A DNA stretch of 64,000 bases, from the NCBI GenBank assembly GCA_951217055.1, contig OX578276.1, positions 29,721,505-29,785,504 of the forward strand. The letters are read 5' to 3'. The notes beneath the pieces are model-generated. The model saw only the letters and a list, made by a program, of their open reading frames with translations. It was not told the origin of the DNA and ran no database searches. The position numbers were made by a program, and so were the translations under genes. The DNA comes from Gerris lacustris (lineage: Eukaryota > Arthropoda > Insecta > Hemiptera > Gerridae). Shown piece by piece: positions 56,499 through 64,000 of this stretch (its first letter is position 1; every line of letters starts with the position of its first letter).

Positions 56499-59400
56499 TT
56501 ACTCCTCCAGGATAAAAGATCTAGTTTTGAGAATATTTAATACATAATAAAATATGTTTTTACAATTGTTTTTGTTTTGGTAAGTTAATATGGAAGAAAC
56601 ATTAGTCGTGTCTGCCCATTCCTCACTAACTACGTGCATTGGAAGAAAGGATTTTCTTTGGAGCTCATATATTGGGCATCGTAAAAAAATATGACCTATA
56701 TTTCCTTGCTCCCCAAGATTACATATCGGGCAGATTTCATTTGTTTTTATTTTGTGGAGCATCCCTCTAATTGTTAATTTTAAACTATCGAAACCCGCTG
56801 TTCTAACCTGTGCAAGAATACGTTGTACTGAGTAAGGTAGAAATAATGATGTGTTTAGGTAATGATAGTCGGGGCTATTGCAGCTTGTTAATATTCTGTA
56901 TAAACTGGAGTAAGATGAGGTTTGTATTCTGTCCAAGTCTTTTTGTCTAAGTTTTAATCCGTATGCTGTCTGTGTGTTTTGTATAAATGTCGAAGAGAAC
57001 GGTGCTGTTAGTACTAAGTTGGGGTCGACGTCTATTGTGGCTAGTAACTGCTTTACTTGAGAAACCCAGTTATATTTTACAGTATTACCTTGAACCGAAT
57101 CTAAGTATATTAGACGATTAAAGCACTGCTTCACCAGACTATCGTCCTCCAAGCAATGTATTCTGTTTATAAACTTTAACACTTGACCGAGGATTTTAAT
57201 TGAGACATGTTGAACGTCGAACTCTTGCCTCACAATATAATGCGGAGTATTGACGTTTAACGAGAAATAATTTTTAAAGAAGTAGTTTTGTAGAGCTTCT
57301 AATTGCTTAAGGTATCGAAGAGACCATATCGGAGAGGCATACAAGAGAGTTCCAAGCACGGATGCGTTATATACTTGCTTGACAGCTTTAAAGGAGCGAT
57401 TGGATGCTTTAGCAAGAGTTTCTTTAACTGCACCAGATATCGCCCTGCAGCGTGCTACTGTATATTTAGTATTTTCTTCGAATAACCCTCTTTTGGTAAA
57501 ATATACTCCAAGGTAATTAAAACTAGTCACTTCCTCAAGAATTTGATTATTATAGTAGCACTTGGGGCGATTTTGGGACAGATTGCCCTTTGATACTATC
57601 ATGACTTTAGTTTTATTTGTATTCACTGTCAAACCGTTGTCTCGACAGTATTCATCGAGAATTTTCAAAGCTGAATTTAGCTGGATTACCGAGTCTGACA
57701 TTATAGTGAGATCATCTGCGTAGGCTAACAGACTAATGTTTGTTTCACCGTTGATGCTTACACCCTCGTATCCTCTTGCTTTAAAGAACGCGTCGATATC
57801 GCTAATGAAAAGGTTGAACAAAAGAGGTGATAATATTTCACCTTGAAGCACGCCTTTTAATATAGATATTTCGTTCGATTTTTCGTTTTTATAAAGAATT
57901 TTGGTTTTGGCTTGATTGTATAAACTGATTAATACCCGTAGAAATTTTGAGCTCAAGTTTACTCCCTGTAGTTTTTTTATTAGTAGGTGATGATCAAGGC
58001 TATCGAAGGCCTTTTTAAAGTCAACAAAAGCGACAAATAGTTTTCTTTTCGGTAGTCGGATATGATTTTGTATCAATGAATTTAATATAAAGATGTTATC
58101 GCAACAGCTTTTATTCTTTTTGAACCCTGATTGAGTATCAGGGATCAACTTATGTTTTTCTGACCAAAGTCGGAGCCGGTTATTGAGGATGGATGTGAAT
58201 ATTTTTGTAATGCAGTTAATGAGTGCTATTCCTCTGTAATTATTTAAATCGGTTTTTTCTCCCTTCTTGTATAATATTACAGTACATATCTGGGACCAAT
58301 CACTAGGAGTACTTTCCAGTTCTAGGATTTTATTATAAAATAAGTTAAGGTGTTGCAGCCATTCTTGGGGGAGATATTTGAAAAAGTCGTAGCTAATAGA
58401 GTCAGGACCGGGAGTTGTACCACTCTTACATGCATTGATAGCCAGTGTCATTTCTTTATTTGTAATGGGTGTGTCAAGGTCAGGGTCAGTCAACTCTGTA
58501 ATGTTATTGTCGGTCAGTTTTTGTTTGTTATCAGTAGCAGAGTACAGGTGTGAGTAAAAGTCTTCCCATTCATCTAATCTTATTGAGCCGCCTTTGTTTT
58601 GTTTGGTTTGTTTATATTTATTTATTGTTTTCCAGAATTCCTTGTTATCTTTAATATTTGAGAGTTTATTTATTATTTCTAATTTGTAAGATTTCTTTTT
58701 TAATCGGAGTGTTTTTCTATATTCATTGATACATTTTTTAACTTGTGATTTAAACGGTTCTTGAAAACAAGCTTTTTTACATATTCTAGCCGCCTTTCTT
58801 GCAGCTTTTTTTAGAGAGTTACATTCATTGTCAAACCACGGCTTGTTGTGTTTTTTAGGTGTTTCTCCCCGTGTATTGTGTTTGATTTCAATATGTTTTT
58901 TCATACCCAGATCGTCGGCTACATTTTTTATGGTATTTATAAAAGAACTATTTATAATGTTTAAGGGCACAGATTGCATTTTTACCATCAGATCTTCTGA
59001 TAAAGCTGATTTCATACTGGTTGCATACTGTGAGCGTAGATTTACATCCCAATTATATTTATCAATTTTCACTAATGGCCTATTTTGGTACAAAGGCGAA
59101 TCAAATAAACTTTTATCAAGGGTGAGCGAGAGAGGGAAGTGGTCCGATAATTCGTAATATTCTAATATTTTCATATCTATAATTTCGGTCAAGCCTGGGA
59201 GCCTACACCATACAAGATCTACTGTACTCTGTCCATTCCAGTTCATACAGGTGTAGCCGCCCGGCCTGTCCGAAAATGACCTTCCGTTTAGTAGTACAAA
59301 GCCGTAACCTTCAAGTAGTTCACACATTTCCCTCCCGCGCTTATTCACCGTAACATCTAAATAAGTTCTTATTTTACTTAAATTTCCTATGTTATCGCAA

Positions 59401-59981
59401 TCAGGGATTTCGTGGTTTAACCCTCCCACTCTCATATTGAAGTCCCCTCCTAAAATAAATATCTCGTCCTCCTCATTCCTAATTATATTAGACAAGCTAG
59501 TGCTTAATGTATCGTTCACGTGTTCCATATCTAAATCCGGTTTAAAATAGGCATTCCCAAGAATAATGTTTAAGCTTCCATATTGTAGTTTTACAAATAT
59601 CCAATATTGATTTTTCTCTATAACAGATATTTTTATATTAGGATTAAGTAGAAGAACAAGTCCTCCGCTGGAGCGGCCTCTGCTCTTCTCCCTGGTTGCT
59701 GGTGTGGAGACGGCCTGATAGTTGGACCACTGTCCGGTGTCCGGTGCCTTCACTTCATTTGTCTTCCACGTCTCACTTAGACACATCACCTCACACTCAG
59801 TAAACTCCTCGCAGTTCTCCAAAAAGTTGTCATAGCCTTTACAGTTCCAAAACAGCACAGTTAAATGACGGCTCCTTCCCCTCACATCCTCTACAAAGCA
59901 GTGCTGACCCTCGCTGACACCTATTACAAGCTCCTCGCCATCCCCCTGCCTCCTCCTCGGCTCGCCCGGCCCCTGCCGTTG
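56499..59981 (-). CDS. LINE ORF2 polyprotein: APE endonuclease and reverse transcriptase
   Basis: The frame is open from the codon after the ORF1 stop to 56499, about 1160 codons. The first 32 residues contain no Met; residue 33 is a GTG codon at 59885. Counting from that Val, the endonuclease shows FWNCKG (N14), SETW (E38), GGDFN (D148, N150), a YTC-run with D223 near WNGQSTVDLVW, and SDHFP (D248, H249). The reverse transcriptase shows PGPDSISYDFFKYLP, NNYRGIALINCITKIF, VDFKKAFDSLDHHLL, LKGVLQGEILSPLLFNLFIS and AYADDLTIMSDS (YADD at 722-725). Near the C-terminus CPICNLGEQGNIGHIFLRCP is a zinc-knuckle-like CCHC. The first Met is residue 34, after N14, so an AUG start would destroy the endonuclease. 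UGA readthrough, re-initiation or non-AUG start is needed. Confidence 0.92.
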   Translation of the reverse strand, partial: QRQGPGEPRRRQGDGEELVIGVSEGQHCFVEDVRGRSRHLTVLFWNCKGYDNFLENCEEFTECEVMCLSETWKTNEVKAPDTGQWSNYQAVSTPATREKSRGRSSGGLVLLLNPNIKISVIEKNQYWIFVKLQYGSLNIILGNAYFKPDLDMEHVNDTLSTSLSNIIRNEEDEIFILGGDFNMRVGGLNHEIPDCDNIGNLSKIRTYLDVTVNKRGREMCELLEGYGFVLLNGRSFSDRPGGYTCMNWNGQSTVDLVWCRLPGLTEIIDMKILEYYELSDHFPLSLTLDKSLFDSPLYQNRPLVKIDKYNWDVNLRSQYATSMKSALSEDLMVKMQSVPLNIINSSFINTIKNVADDLGMKKHIEIKHNTRGETPKKHNKPWFDNECNSLKKAARKAARICKKACFQEPFKSQVKKCINEYRKTLRLKKKSYKLEIINKLSNIKDNKEFWKTINKYKQTKQNKGGSIRLDEWEDFYSHLYSATDNKQKLTDNNITELTDPDLDTPITNKEMTLAINACKSGTTPGPDSISYDFFKYLPQEWLQHLNLFYNKILELESTPSDWSQICTVILYKKGEKTDLNNYRGIALINCITKIFTSILNNRLRLWSEKHKLIPDTQSGFKKNKSCCDNIFILNSLIQNHIRLPKRKLFVAFVDFKKAFDSLDHHLLIKKLQGVNLSSKFLRVLISLYNQAKTKILYKNEKSNEISILKGVLQGEILSPLLFNLFISDIDAFFKARGYEGVSINGETNISLLAYADDLTIMSDSVIQLNSALKILDEYCRDNGLTVNTNKTKVMIVSKGNLSQNRPKCYYNNQILEEVTSFNYLGVYFTKRGLFEENTKYTVARCRAISGAVKETLAKASNRSFKAVKQVYNASVLGTLLYASPIWSLRYLKQLEALQNYFFKNYFSLNVNTPHYIVRQEFDVQHVSIKILGQVLKFINRIHCLEDDSLVKQCFNRLIYLDSVQGNTVKYNWVSQVKQLLATIDVDPNLVLTAPFSSTFIQNTQTAYGLKLRQKDLDRIQTSSYSSLYRILTSCNSPDYHYLNTSLFLPYSVQRILAQVRTAGFDSLKLTIRGMLHKIKTNEICPICNLGEQGNIGHIFLRCPIYELQRKSFLPMHVVSEEWADTTNVSSILTYQNKNNCKNIFYYVLNILKTRSFILEE

Positions 59982-60785
59982 TCATTTCCTATTAGCTATT
60001 CTTCTTTCAAAATTGTGTAAAATAAGGCATGCATCTAGGCCAGTTATAGAGTTAAATTTTTCAAAGCCACATTCGTTTCTGTGAACTATGCCATCTAAAG
60101 TCTCTGTCATCGAAAATCTATTTCCTTCTATTAAGAGATAGTCCGTATTTAACTTTACTCTGCAATTGGTACTGTGCTTAATCTCTTTTTGTAATGCCAA
60201 GAGTCTTGCTCTTTTTTTCCGAACTAAAGTCGAAAAATCGCGTTGGACACTGTAATTTGTCCCCGCAAGTTTGTAGCAGTTTCGAAGTATGTTGAGTAGA
60301 TCGCTATCTTTGGGAAAATGAGCAATGATCGCCTTTTTAGGGCTCGAATTATTGAGAACATGGGCCCTATTAATTTCTGGTTGAAAATTCAGATGTAGTT
60401 TGTCTTTGCAGAATTGATCGATTAAATCAAAGCAATTTGATTTATCGGCAACTGGAAGACCCCAAAATACTAAGTTATTCCTTCTACCCCTGTTCTCAAG
60501 CTCGTCTACTTTTTTTGTTAGATGAATATTTTCCGTTCTAAGCTGTGAAATTTCGTCTTTTAAGAGCTCGTTTTGTTTAACGACGTCGGCTATAGTTTTT
60601 TTAATCTGATCTAAGTTTGTGGCCAGAGGATTAAGTTTTTTATCTAATAAGGCTTCAAAAGCTGAGAGATCCATGATTGGTTTTTTCTTAGGTGGATGAT
60701 TGGGAGAGGTGTTTTGAGGGGGACTAACTTCTGATCTCGCTCGTTTCGATGATTCTGTTACTAACCCCTTAACCAGTGGCTTCAT
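59982..60785 (-). CDS. LINE ORF1 protein (coiled coil plus RRM-like)
   Basis: An RNA-binding chaperone-type protein of 267 residues from the ATG at 60785. The codons just upstream are open but start without ATG. After a basic N-terminus (PKKKP) a coiled coil runs over about residues 50-95 (NELLKDEISQLRTENIHLTK). It ends in ENRGRRNNLVFWGLP, the entry to the RRM-like fold of L1-type ORF1 proteins. Later RAHVLNNSSPKKAIIAHFPK and YSVQRDFSTLVRKKRARLLA correspond to the RRM end and C-terminal domain. It ends with a TGA followed by C. The reading frame remains open in the same frame for all of ORF2. Confidence 0.85.
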   Translation of the reverse strand: MKPLVKGLVTESSKRARSEVSPPQNTSPNHPPKKKPIMDLSAFEALLDKKLNPLATNLDQIKKTIADVVKQNELLKDEISQLRTENIHLTKKVDELENRGRRNNLVFWGLPVADKSNCFDLIDQFCKDKLHLNFQPEINRAHVLNNSSPKKAIIAHFPKDSDLLNILRNCYKLAGTNYSVQRDFSTLVRKKRARLLALQKEIKHSTNCRVKLNTDYLLIEGNRFSMTETLDGIVHRNECGFEKFNSITGLDACLILHNFERRIANRK

Positions 60786-61141
60786 TAATCGCAATAAGTA
60801 AATAAATAAAATCGATTATTAACAGCGATATAGTGGAAAAGTGCGTTCGCGGCGGATCAATGTGAATTAGAATACAGAGTATCGATGATTACCTAATATC
60901 GATACAGTGGCGGCTACGTCAGCGGTCGAAACAGTGCTGCCTTCGTAAGGTGTTGACTATCGGAAGCCCGTTCAAGGACAAGATTACGGTGAAATCGGTA
61001 AGCCTCGTCTTGTAATATAGCTAATGGCCGTTTTTTCACAGTTTTTACTACAACTTTGACTTGTTATTTATGAAATTAAACTTACTGTTTTTCCAGATAC
61101 GAATATCAAACTCGAGAAAGCTTGAGATAATATCCACTTCC

Positions 61142-61240
61142 GATAGTTTGTTTTTTGTTGTTGTTATATTTGAATAAATGTTTTCCGAGAGATTGATAGT
61201 TTGTTTTTTGTTGTTGTTATATTTGAATAAATGTTTTTCT
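61142..61240. repeat. 53-bp-period duplication of host sequence at the LINE 5' junction
   Basis: GATAGTTTGTTTTTTGTTGT then TGTTATATTTGAATAAATGTTTT occurs at 61142-61184 and again at 61195-61238. The second copy is the host flank just outside the target duplication. The first lies inside the duplication, at the 5' end of the element. Confidence 0.85.
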
Positions 61241-61339
61241 CTTCTAGTAATAGGCTATTAATAATTTTAATCTTACTGTATGAATTGTAATTATTGGATG
61301 GCATAGTATGAATAAATAACAAAATATGTTAATTCAGGA

Positions 61340-61502
61340 CAGTGGCGTACCAAGGCGGGTGTGGGAGGGGTCACGAGCCTTTGGGGTGTGTTATTGTGGT
61401 AGAGAAAAAAAACAAAAAAAAAACACCCTAACATCATTTCTGAGGGGGTGATGACAAAATAACATCCTGCCCTGGGAGTCACAAGACCTTGGTACGACAC
61501 TG
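61340..61502. mobile_element. Small hAT-like MITE
   Basis: Ends CAGTGGCGTACCAAGG and complement of CAGTGTCGTACCAAGG. Eight-base flanks ATTCAGGA and GTTCAGGA differ at one base. No coding capacity. Confidence 0.7.
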
Positions 61503-61565
61503 GTTCAGGAACCCCTGTTGAGGTATCACTTCTGCTATCACTTTAAACTTAAGAGGACACACATT

Positions 61566-61738
61566 CTTTTTAGTGTTTACCCAAGTAAATGGGTAAGTGT
61601 TCCTGGACATTGTGGCATTGAGGGAAATGAGATTGCTGACCAGTTAGCTACAACAGGTTCCAATTCGACCCCAATTACAACAGAACCCGTTGTTGGTGTG
61701 CCACTTTGTGAATTGAAACATTCTATAAGGAAGGAATA
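61566..61738 (+). pseudogene. LINE RNase H domain fragment
   Basis: The plus strand reads KWVSVPGHCGIEGNEIADQL then ATTGSNSTPITTEPVVGVPL, the C-terminal half of the RNase H domain found in I, Jockey-related and R1 LINEs (VPGHCGIEGNE-AD-LA). It has no start and stops exactly where the Penelope-like 3' end begins. Confidence 0.8.
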
Positions 61739-61785
61739 ACAAAAATCGTCTCTCCACGTAAATTGAAACTGGTTTATTTAACAAA

Positions 61786-61821
61786 GCAGCTTTCAGCCTT
61801 CATAAGGCCATCATCAGTGCC
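61786..61821 (-). ncRNA. Hammerhead-ribozyme-like motif at the Penelope 3' end
   Basis: The minus strand reads GGCACTGATGA, a hairpin TGGCC-TTATGA-AGGCT, then GAAAGCTGC. The CUGAUGA and GAAA boxes around a closed stem II are those of the hammerhead family, which is known from Penelope-like element ends. The cleavage triplet is not evident, because GUC is replaced by GCUGC, so activity is doubtful. Confidence 0.55.
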
Positions 61822-61935
61822 TATAAGACCAAACAAGAAATTAATTAACTAAAGACTAAGTAAAAACAATAAAACTTAGAAAACACTTAAAAAACAAAAA
61901 GTTACCAATAATTAAAGGCACATATCAAGCTAAAA

Positions 61936-61936
61936 A

Positions 61937-62010
<74 letters not shown>

Positions 62011-62040
62011 CATACATACATATACACATACATACATATA
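61936..62040. repeat. Microsatellite (TA)n followed by (CATA)n
   Basis: More than 30 TA units followed by CATACATACATA and variants, inside the Penelope-like 3' region. Confidence 0.95.
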
Positions 62041-62244
62041 TACAAATAAATAAATACATAAAATTAAAATCAAAATAAATAAAAATAAAATACACAAAAA
62101 TCAGTCAGAAAAGTAAAAACTGAAAGAACACATTTTAAATCGGGAAACATTGAAATGTAAAAACAAACTAAATAAAGCAGCTTACCGATTGAGAAAGAAA
62201 AGTGTTACATAGAAAAGATAGAAAAAGATTATTGAGAGGTGAGC

Positions 62245-63708
62245 CTATACCATGTCGGAGATCGACATGAGACTGATTCTCGTAGGGACTGAAGCCAGAG
62301 TCCTAATCAGAAGCGAACCATCCCCCCTCTCGTTAAGGTTCCTCTCACTGGCTCTGCGTTGACTCCTTATTATTTCTAACTTCTCCAAAGAATCAAGCCT
62401 ACGCCCTTTCTGTGCATAATGGAGGAAGCCGATCTTGTGCTGCGCTTGCATGTGATTACGATCGGTTAGGTGCTGATAAAACGTACTATTAGATCGTTGA
62501 AGGTGTTCCTTCGTCCGTATCTTAAAGTTACGCCCCGTTTGACCAACGTATTCAGCGTCGCAGTCGCCGCAGACAATAACGTATACACCGCTTTTATTTT
62601 CCACGCTAACAGGGTCCTTCACATTACTAAGTTGAGCTTGTAAAGATTTATTCGTGCTGAAGCCCACATTGTACTCATACCTAGCTAAGATCTTCGCAAG
62701 CCGGTCCGAAATAGAGCCAAGATAAGGAATAGAGCACCACGTACCTTCTTTCGGTTCATTTCCTGTAGATGCACCCATAGCTTGCAATAATAACTTGCGA
62801 TTCTTTTTTATGATCATTCTGTCAACTAGCCCGTCGCTATAGCCATTATTGTTTGCTATTGTTTTAATGGTGTTAACCTCTTTCCTGTATGCTTCAGGAT
62901 CTAGAGGTAAGGTTAGAAGCCGATGAACCATCGAGTTAAAGGCTGCTAACTTATGGGCCCAAGGGTGATTAGAGTTAGCATGGATTACGGTGTCGGTTGC
63001 GGTAGGTTTTCGGTAAATCTCATATCTTAACGTGTCGGCTGTTCTGATGACTGTAAGGTCAAGATAATTTAACCGATTATTAACCTCAATTTCTACTGTA
63101 AACTTGATGGTATGAAAACATGTGTTTAAATAATTCAGGAAACTATAAAGTTGTACTGTTGAACCGGTCCAAATACAAAAAATGTCGTCGACGTATCTGA
63201 TCCATTTAAAAATATATTTATGAAACTGATTATGTGAACTATTAACAAACTCCTTATAAAAGTAATGTAAAAAGGCGTTAGATCCTAAGGCCGAAAGAGG
63301 GGCACCCATAGCCAACCCTTCCGTAGCTGAATACATCTTGTTATTATAGCAGAAGTAGTTTTGAGATAAACACAAATCTAATAGGTGGGTGAATTCTTGA
63401 ATTACCATTTTATTTGAACAGTGCTTGTTAAGGAGTCGGTTCAAAATAGCTAAAGTTCTATCTTTCGGAACGCTTGTGTACAGATCCTTAACGTCGAAAG
63501 ACACTAACATAGCCTGACAAGGCATCTTTATCGTATCTAATATTTTGACGAACTCCGCTGTATTTTTAACACTGTCTGCAGCTTGGAAATTGGTCATTGA
63601 ATAGAATAACTTGTTAAGATATTTAGCCAATTTATCCGTTGGAGATGAGCAGAATGATACTATAGGTCGAATAGGTATGCCGTCCTTATGCAGTTTAGAA
63701 AGAAGGTA
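62245..63708 (-). CDS. Penelope-like reverse transcriptase / GIY-YIG endonuclease, N-terminally truncated
   Basis: The frame is open from the junction at about 63708 (it reads SKLHKDGIPIRPIVSFCSSP, the first conserved RT block) to a stop at 62245. Positions count from the MAKYLNKLF-like start at 63630, which is a TTG codon. Motif A is FDVKD (45-49), motif B GLAMGAPLS (105-113), motif C YVDD (146-149) and the next block NYLDLTVIR (188-196). The GIY-YIG nuclease shows GVYVIVCGDCDAEYVGQTGR (348-367) with the cysteine pair typical of Penelope elements and KEH (374-376). Penelope proteins are about 750-850 residues, so about 300 are missing. No inner stop is seen. Confidence 0.92.
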   Translation of the reverse strand, partial: YLLSKLHKDGIPIRPIVSFCSSPTDKLAKYLNKLFYSMTNFQAADSVKNTAEFVKILDTIKMPCQAMLVSFDVKDLYTSVPKDRTLAILNRLLNKHCSNKMVIQEFTHLLDLCLSQNYFCYNNKMYSATEGLAMGAPLSALGSNAFLHYFYKEFVNSSHNQFHKYIFKWIRYVDDIFCIWTGSTVQLYSFLNYLNTCFHTIKFTVEIEVNNRLNYLDLTVIRTADTLRYEIYRKPTATDTVIHANSNHPWAHKLAAFNSMVHRLLTLPLDPEAYRKEVNTIKTIANNNGYSDGLVDRMIIKKNRKLLLQAMGASTGNEPKEGTWCSIPYLGSISDRLAKILARYEYNVGFSTNKSLQAQLSNVKDPVSVENKSGVYVIVCGDCDAEYVGQTGRNFKIRTKEHLQRSNSTFYQHLTDRNHMQAQHKIGFLHYAQKGRRLDSLEKLEIIRSQRRASERNLNERGDGSLLIRTLASVPTRISLMSISDMV

Positions 63709-64000
63709 CGTGGTGCTCTATTCCTTATCTTGGCTCTATTTCGGACCGGCTTGCGAAGATCTTAGCTAGGTATGAGTACAATGTGGGCTTCAGCACGAAT
63801 AAATCTTTACAAGCTCAACTTAGTAATGTGAAGGACCCTGTTAGCGTGGAAAATAAAAGCGGTGTATACGTTATTGTCTGCGGCGACTGCGACGCTGAAT
63901 ACGTTGGTCAAACGGGGCGTAACTTTAAGATACGGACGAAGGAACACCTTCAACGATCTAATAGTACGTTTTATCAGCACCTAACCGATCGTAATCACAT
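63698..64000 (+). mobile_element. Second Penelope-like copy, inverted, running out of the window
   Basis: The 303 bases are the reverse complement of 62450-62752, without any difference that I could see. The plus strand encodes the region from KEGTWCSIPYLGS through the GIY-YIG motif GVYVIVCGDCD. It starts abruptly at GAAAGAAGGTAC, sharing about 11 bp with the junction end of the minus copy. Confidence 0.9.

Larger units (their letters stand above)
56359..61186 (-). mobile_element. Nearly intact non-LTR retrotransposon (LINE) with 15-bp target duplication
   Basis: The element is flanked by the direct repeat GAGAGATTGATAGTT at 56344-56358 and 61187-61201. Read on the minus strand it has a 5' part of about 350 bp, ORF1 (60785-59982), ORF2 (to 56499), and a short 3' end closing in (TTCTA)n at about 56359-56382 rather than poly(A). 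Both proteins are open, so insertion was recent. The clade is not certain: the APE-type endonuclease, YADD reverse transcriptase and terminal CCHC motif fit the Jockey/CR1/L2/R1 group, while ORF1 is of the coiled-coil RRM type. I see no RNase H domain. Its base composition is clearly less AT-rich than the introns around it. Confidence 0.93.
61739..63708 (-). mobile_element. Penelope-like element, 5'-truncated
   Basis: On the minus strand this is a reverse transcriptase plus GIY-YIG endonuclease frame, then a 3' part of about 500 bp. The 3' part has a (TA)n tract (61936-62006), CATA repeats and a hammerhead-like motif, and ends near 61739 against the RNase H fragment. The 5' end is cut inside the reverse transcriptase and abuts an inverted second copy at about 63698-63708. 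Confidence 0.9.

Noticed and set aside
57303..59157. Three plus-strand open frames of 60-109 codons
   Set aside because: All are antisense to the long LINE ORF2.
61936..62040. CRISPR-like or satellite array
   Set aside because: It is a plain TA and CATA microsatellite; no spaced direct repeats are seen anywhere in the window.

Overview
This is a eukaryotic, strongly AT-rich, repeat-dense window and most likely arthropod. It is dominated by one host gene on the minus strand: the C-terminal half of an axonemal dynein heavy chain of the DNAH10 type (inner-arm I1/f beta heavy chain). I recognise 33 coding exons between 56257 and 1033. They join with consistent GT-AG junctions and intron phases into about 1866 codons, from the AAA3 P-loop through AAA4, the stalk with its microtubule-binding domain, AAA5 and AAA6, and into the C-terminal domain. 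The 5' part (tail, AAA1, AAA2) lies beyond 64000 and the last roughly 130-165 residues lie before position 1. The arthropod guess rests on the mix of tRNA-derived SINEs, a Jockey-type LINE, Tigger, mariner, hAT and piggyBac relics and a Penelope-like element, with many short exons retained. The species cannot be named from this.

Layout, low to high coordinate: 1-1032 shows no exon. 1033-17367 carries exons 33 to 23 in introns with SINEs, Tigger/pogo relics, a mariner relic, fold-back elements and a 572-bp near-perfect inverted repeat. 17204-28261 carries exons 23 to 15, with a Tigger copy keeping part of its DNA-binding domain, tRNA-like fold-backs and several MITEs. 28262-44612 carries exons 14 to 7, with a hAT copy with an 8-bp target duplication, a piggyBac-like MITE and a pogo-like element only 23 nt from a splice acceptor. 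44613-56257 carries exons 6 to 1, a truncated Jockey-type LINE and a perfect 134-bp palindrome. 56258-64000 is the large intron upstream of AAA3. It holds a nearly intact 4.8-kb LINE with a 15-bp target duplication, a small hAT-like MITE, an RNase H fragment of another LINE, and two head-to-head, 5'-truncated Penelope-like copies.

The host gene product is a motor subunit of axonemes (sperm tail, motile or sensory cilia), expected to hydrolyse ATP and drive microtubule sliding. The frame is open in every exon except exon 18. There, one extra base breaks the frame if the ordinary GT donor of exon 17 is used; a GC donor 4 nt upstream would restore it.

The least ordinary items are: (i) the LINE, whose ORF1 and ORF2 are in one frame separated by a single UGA-C stop, with no AUG in ORF2 before its endonuclease; (ii) the exon 18 frame break with a possible GC-AG rescue; (iii) the identical inverted Penelope copies with a hammerhead-like motif at the 3' end; and (iv) a fold-back family whose loop ranges from a tRNA-like sequence down to no loop at all.
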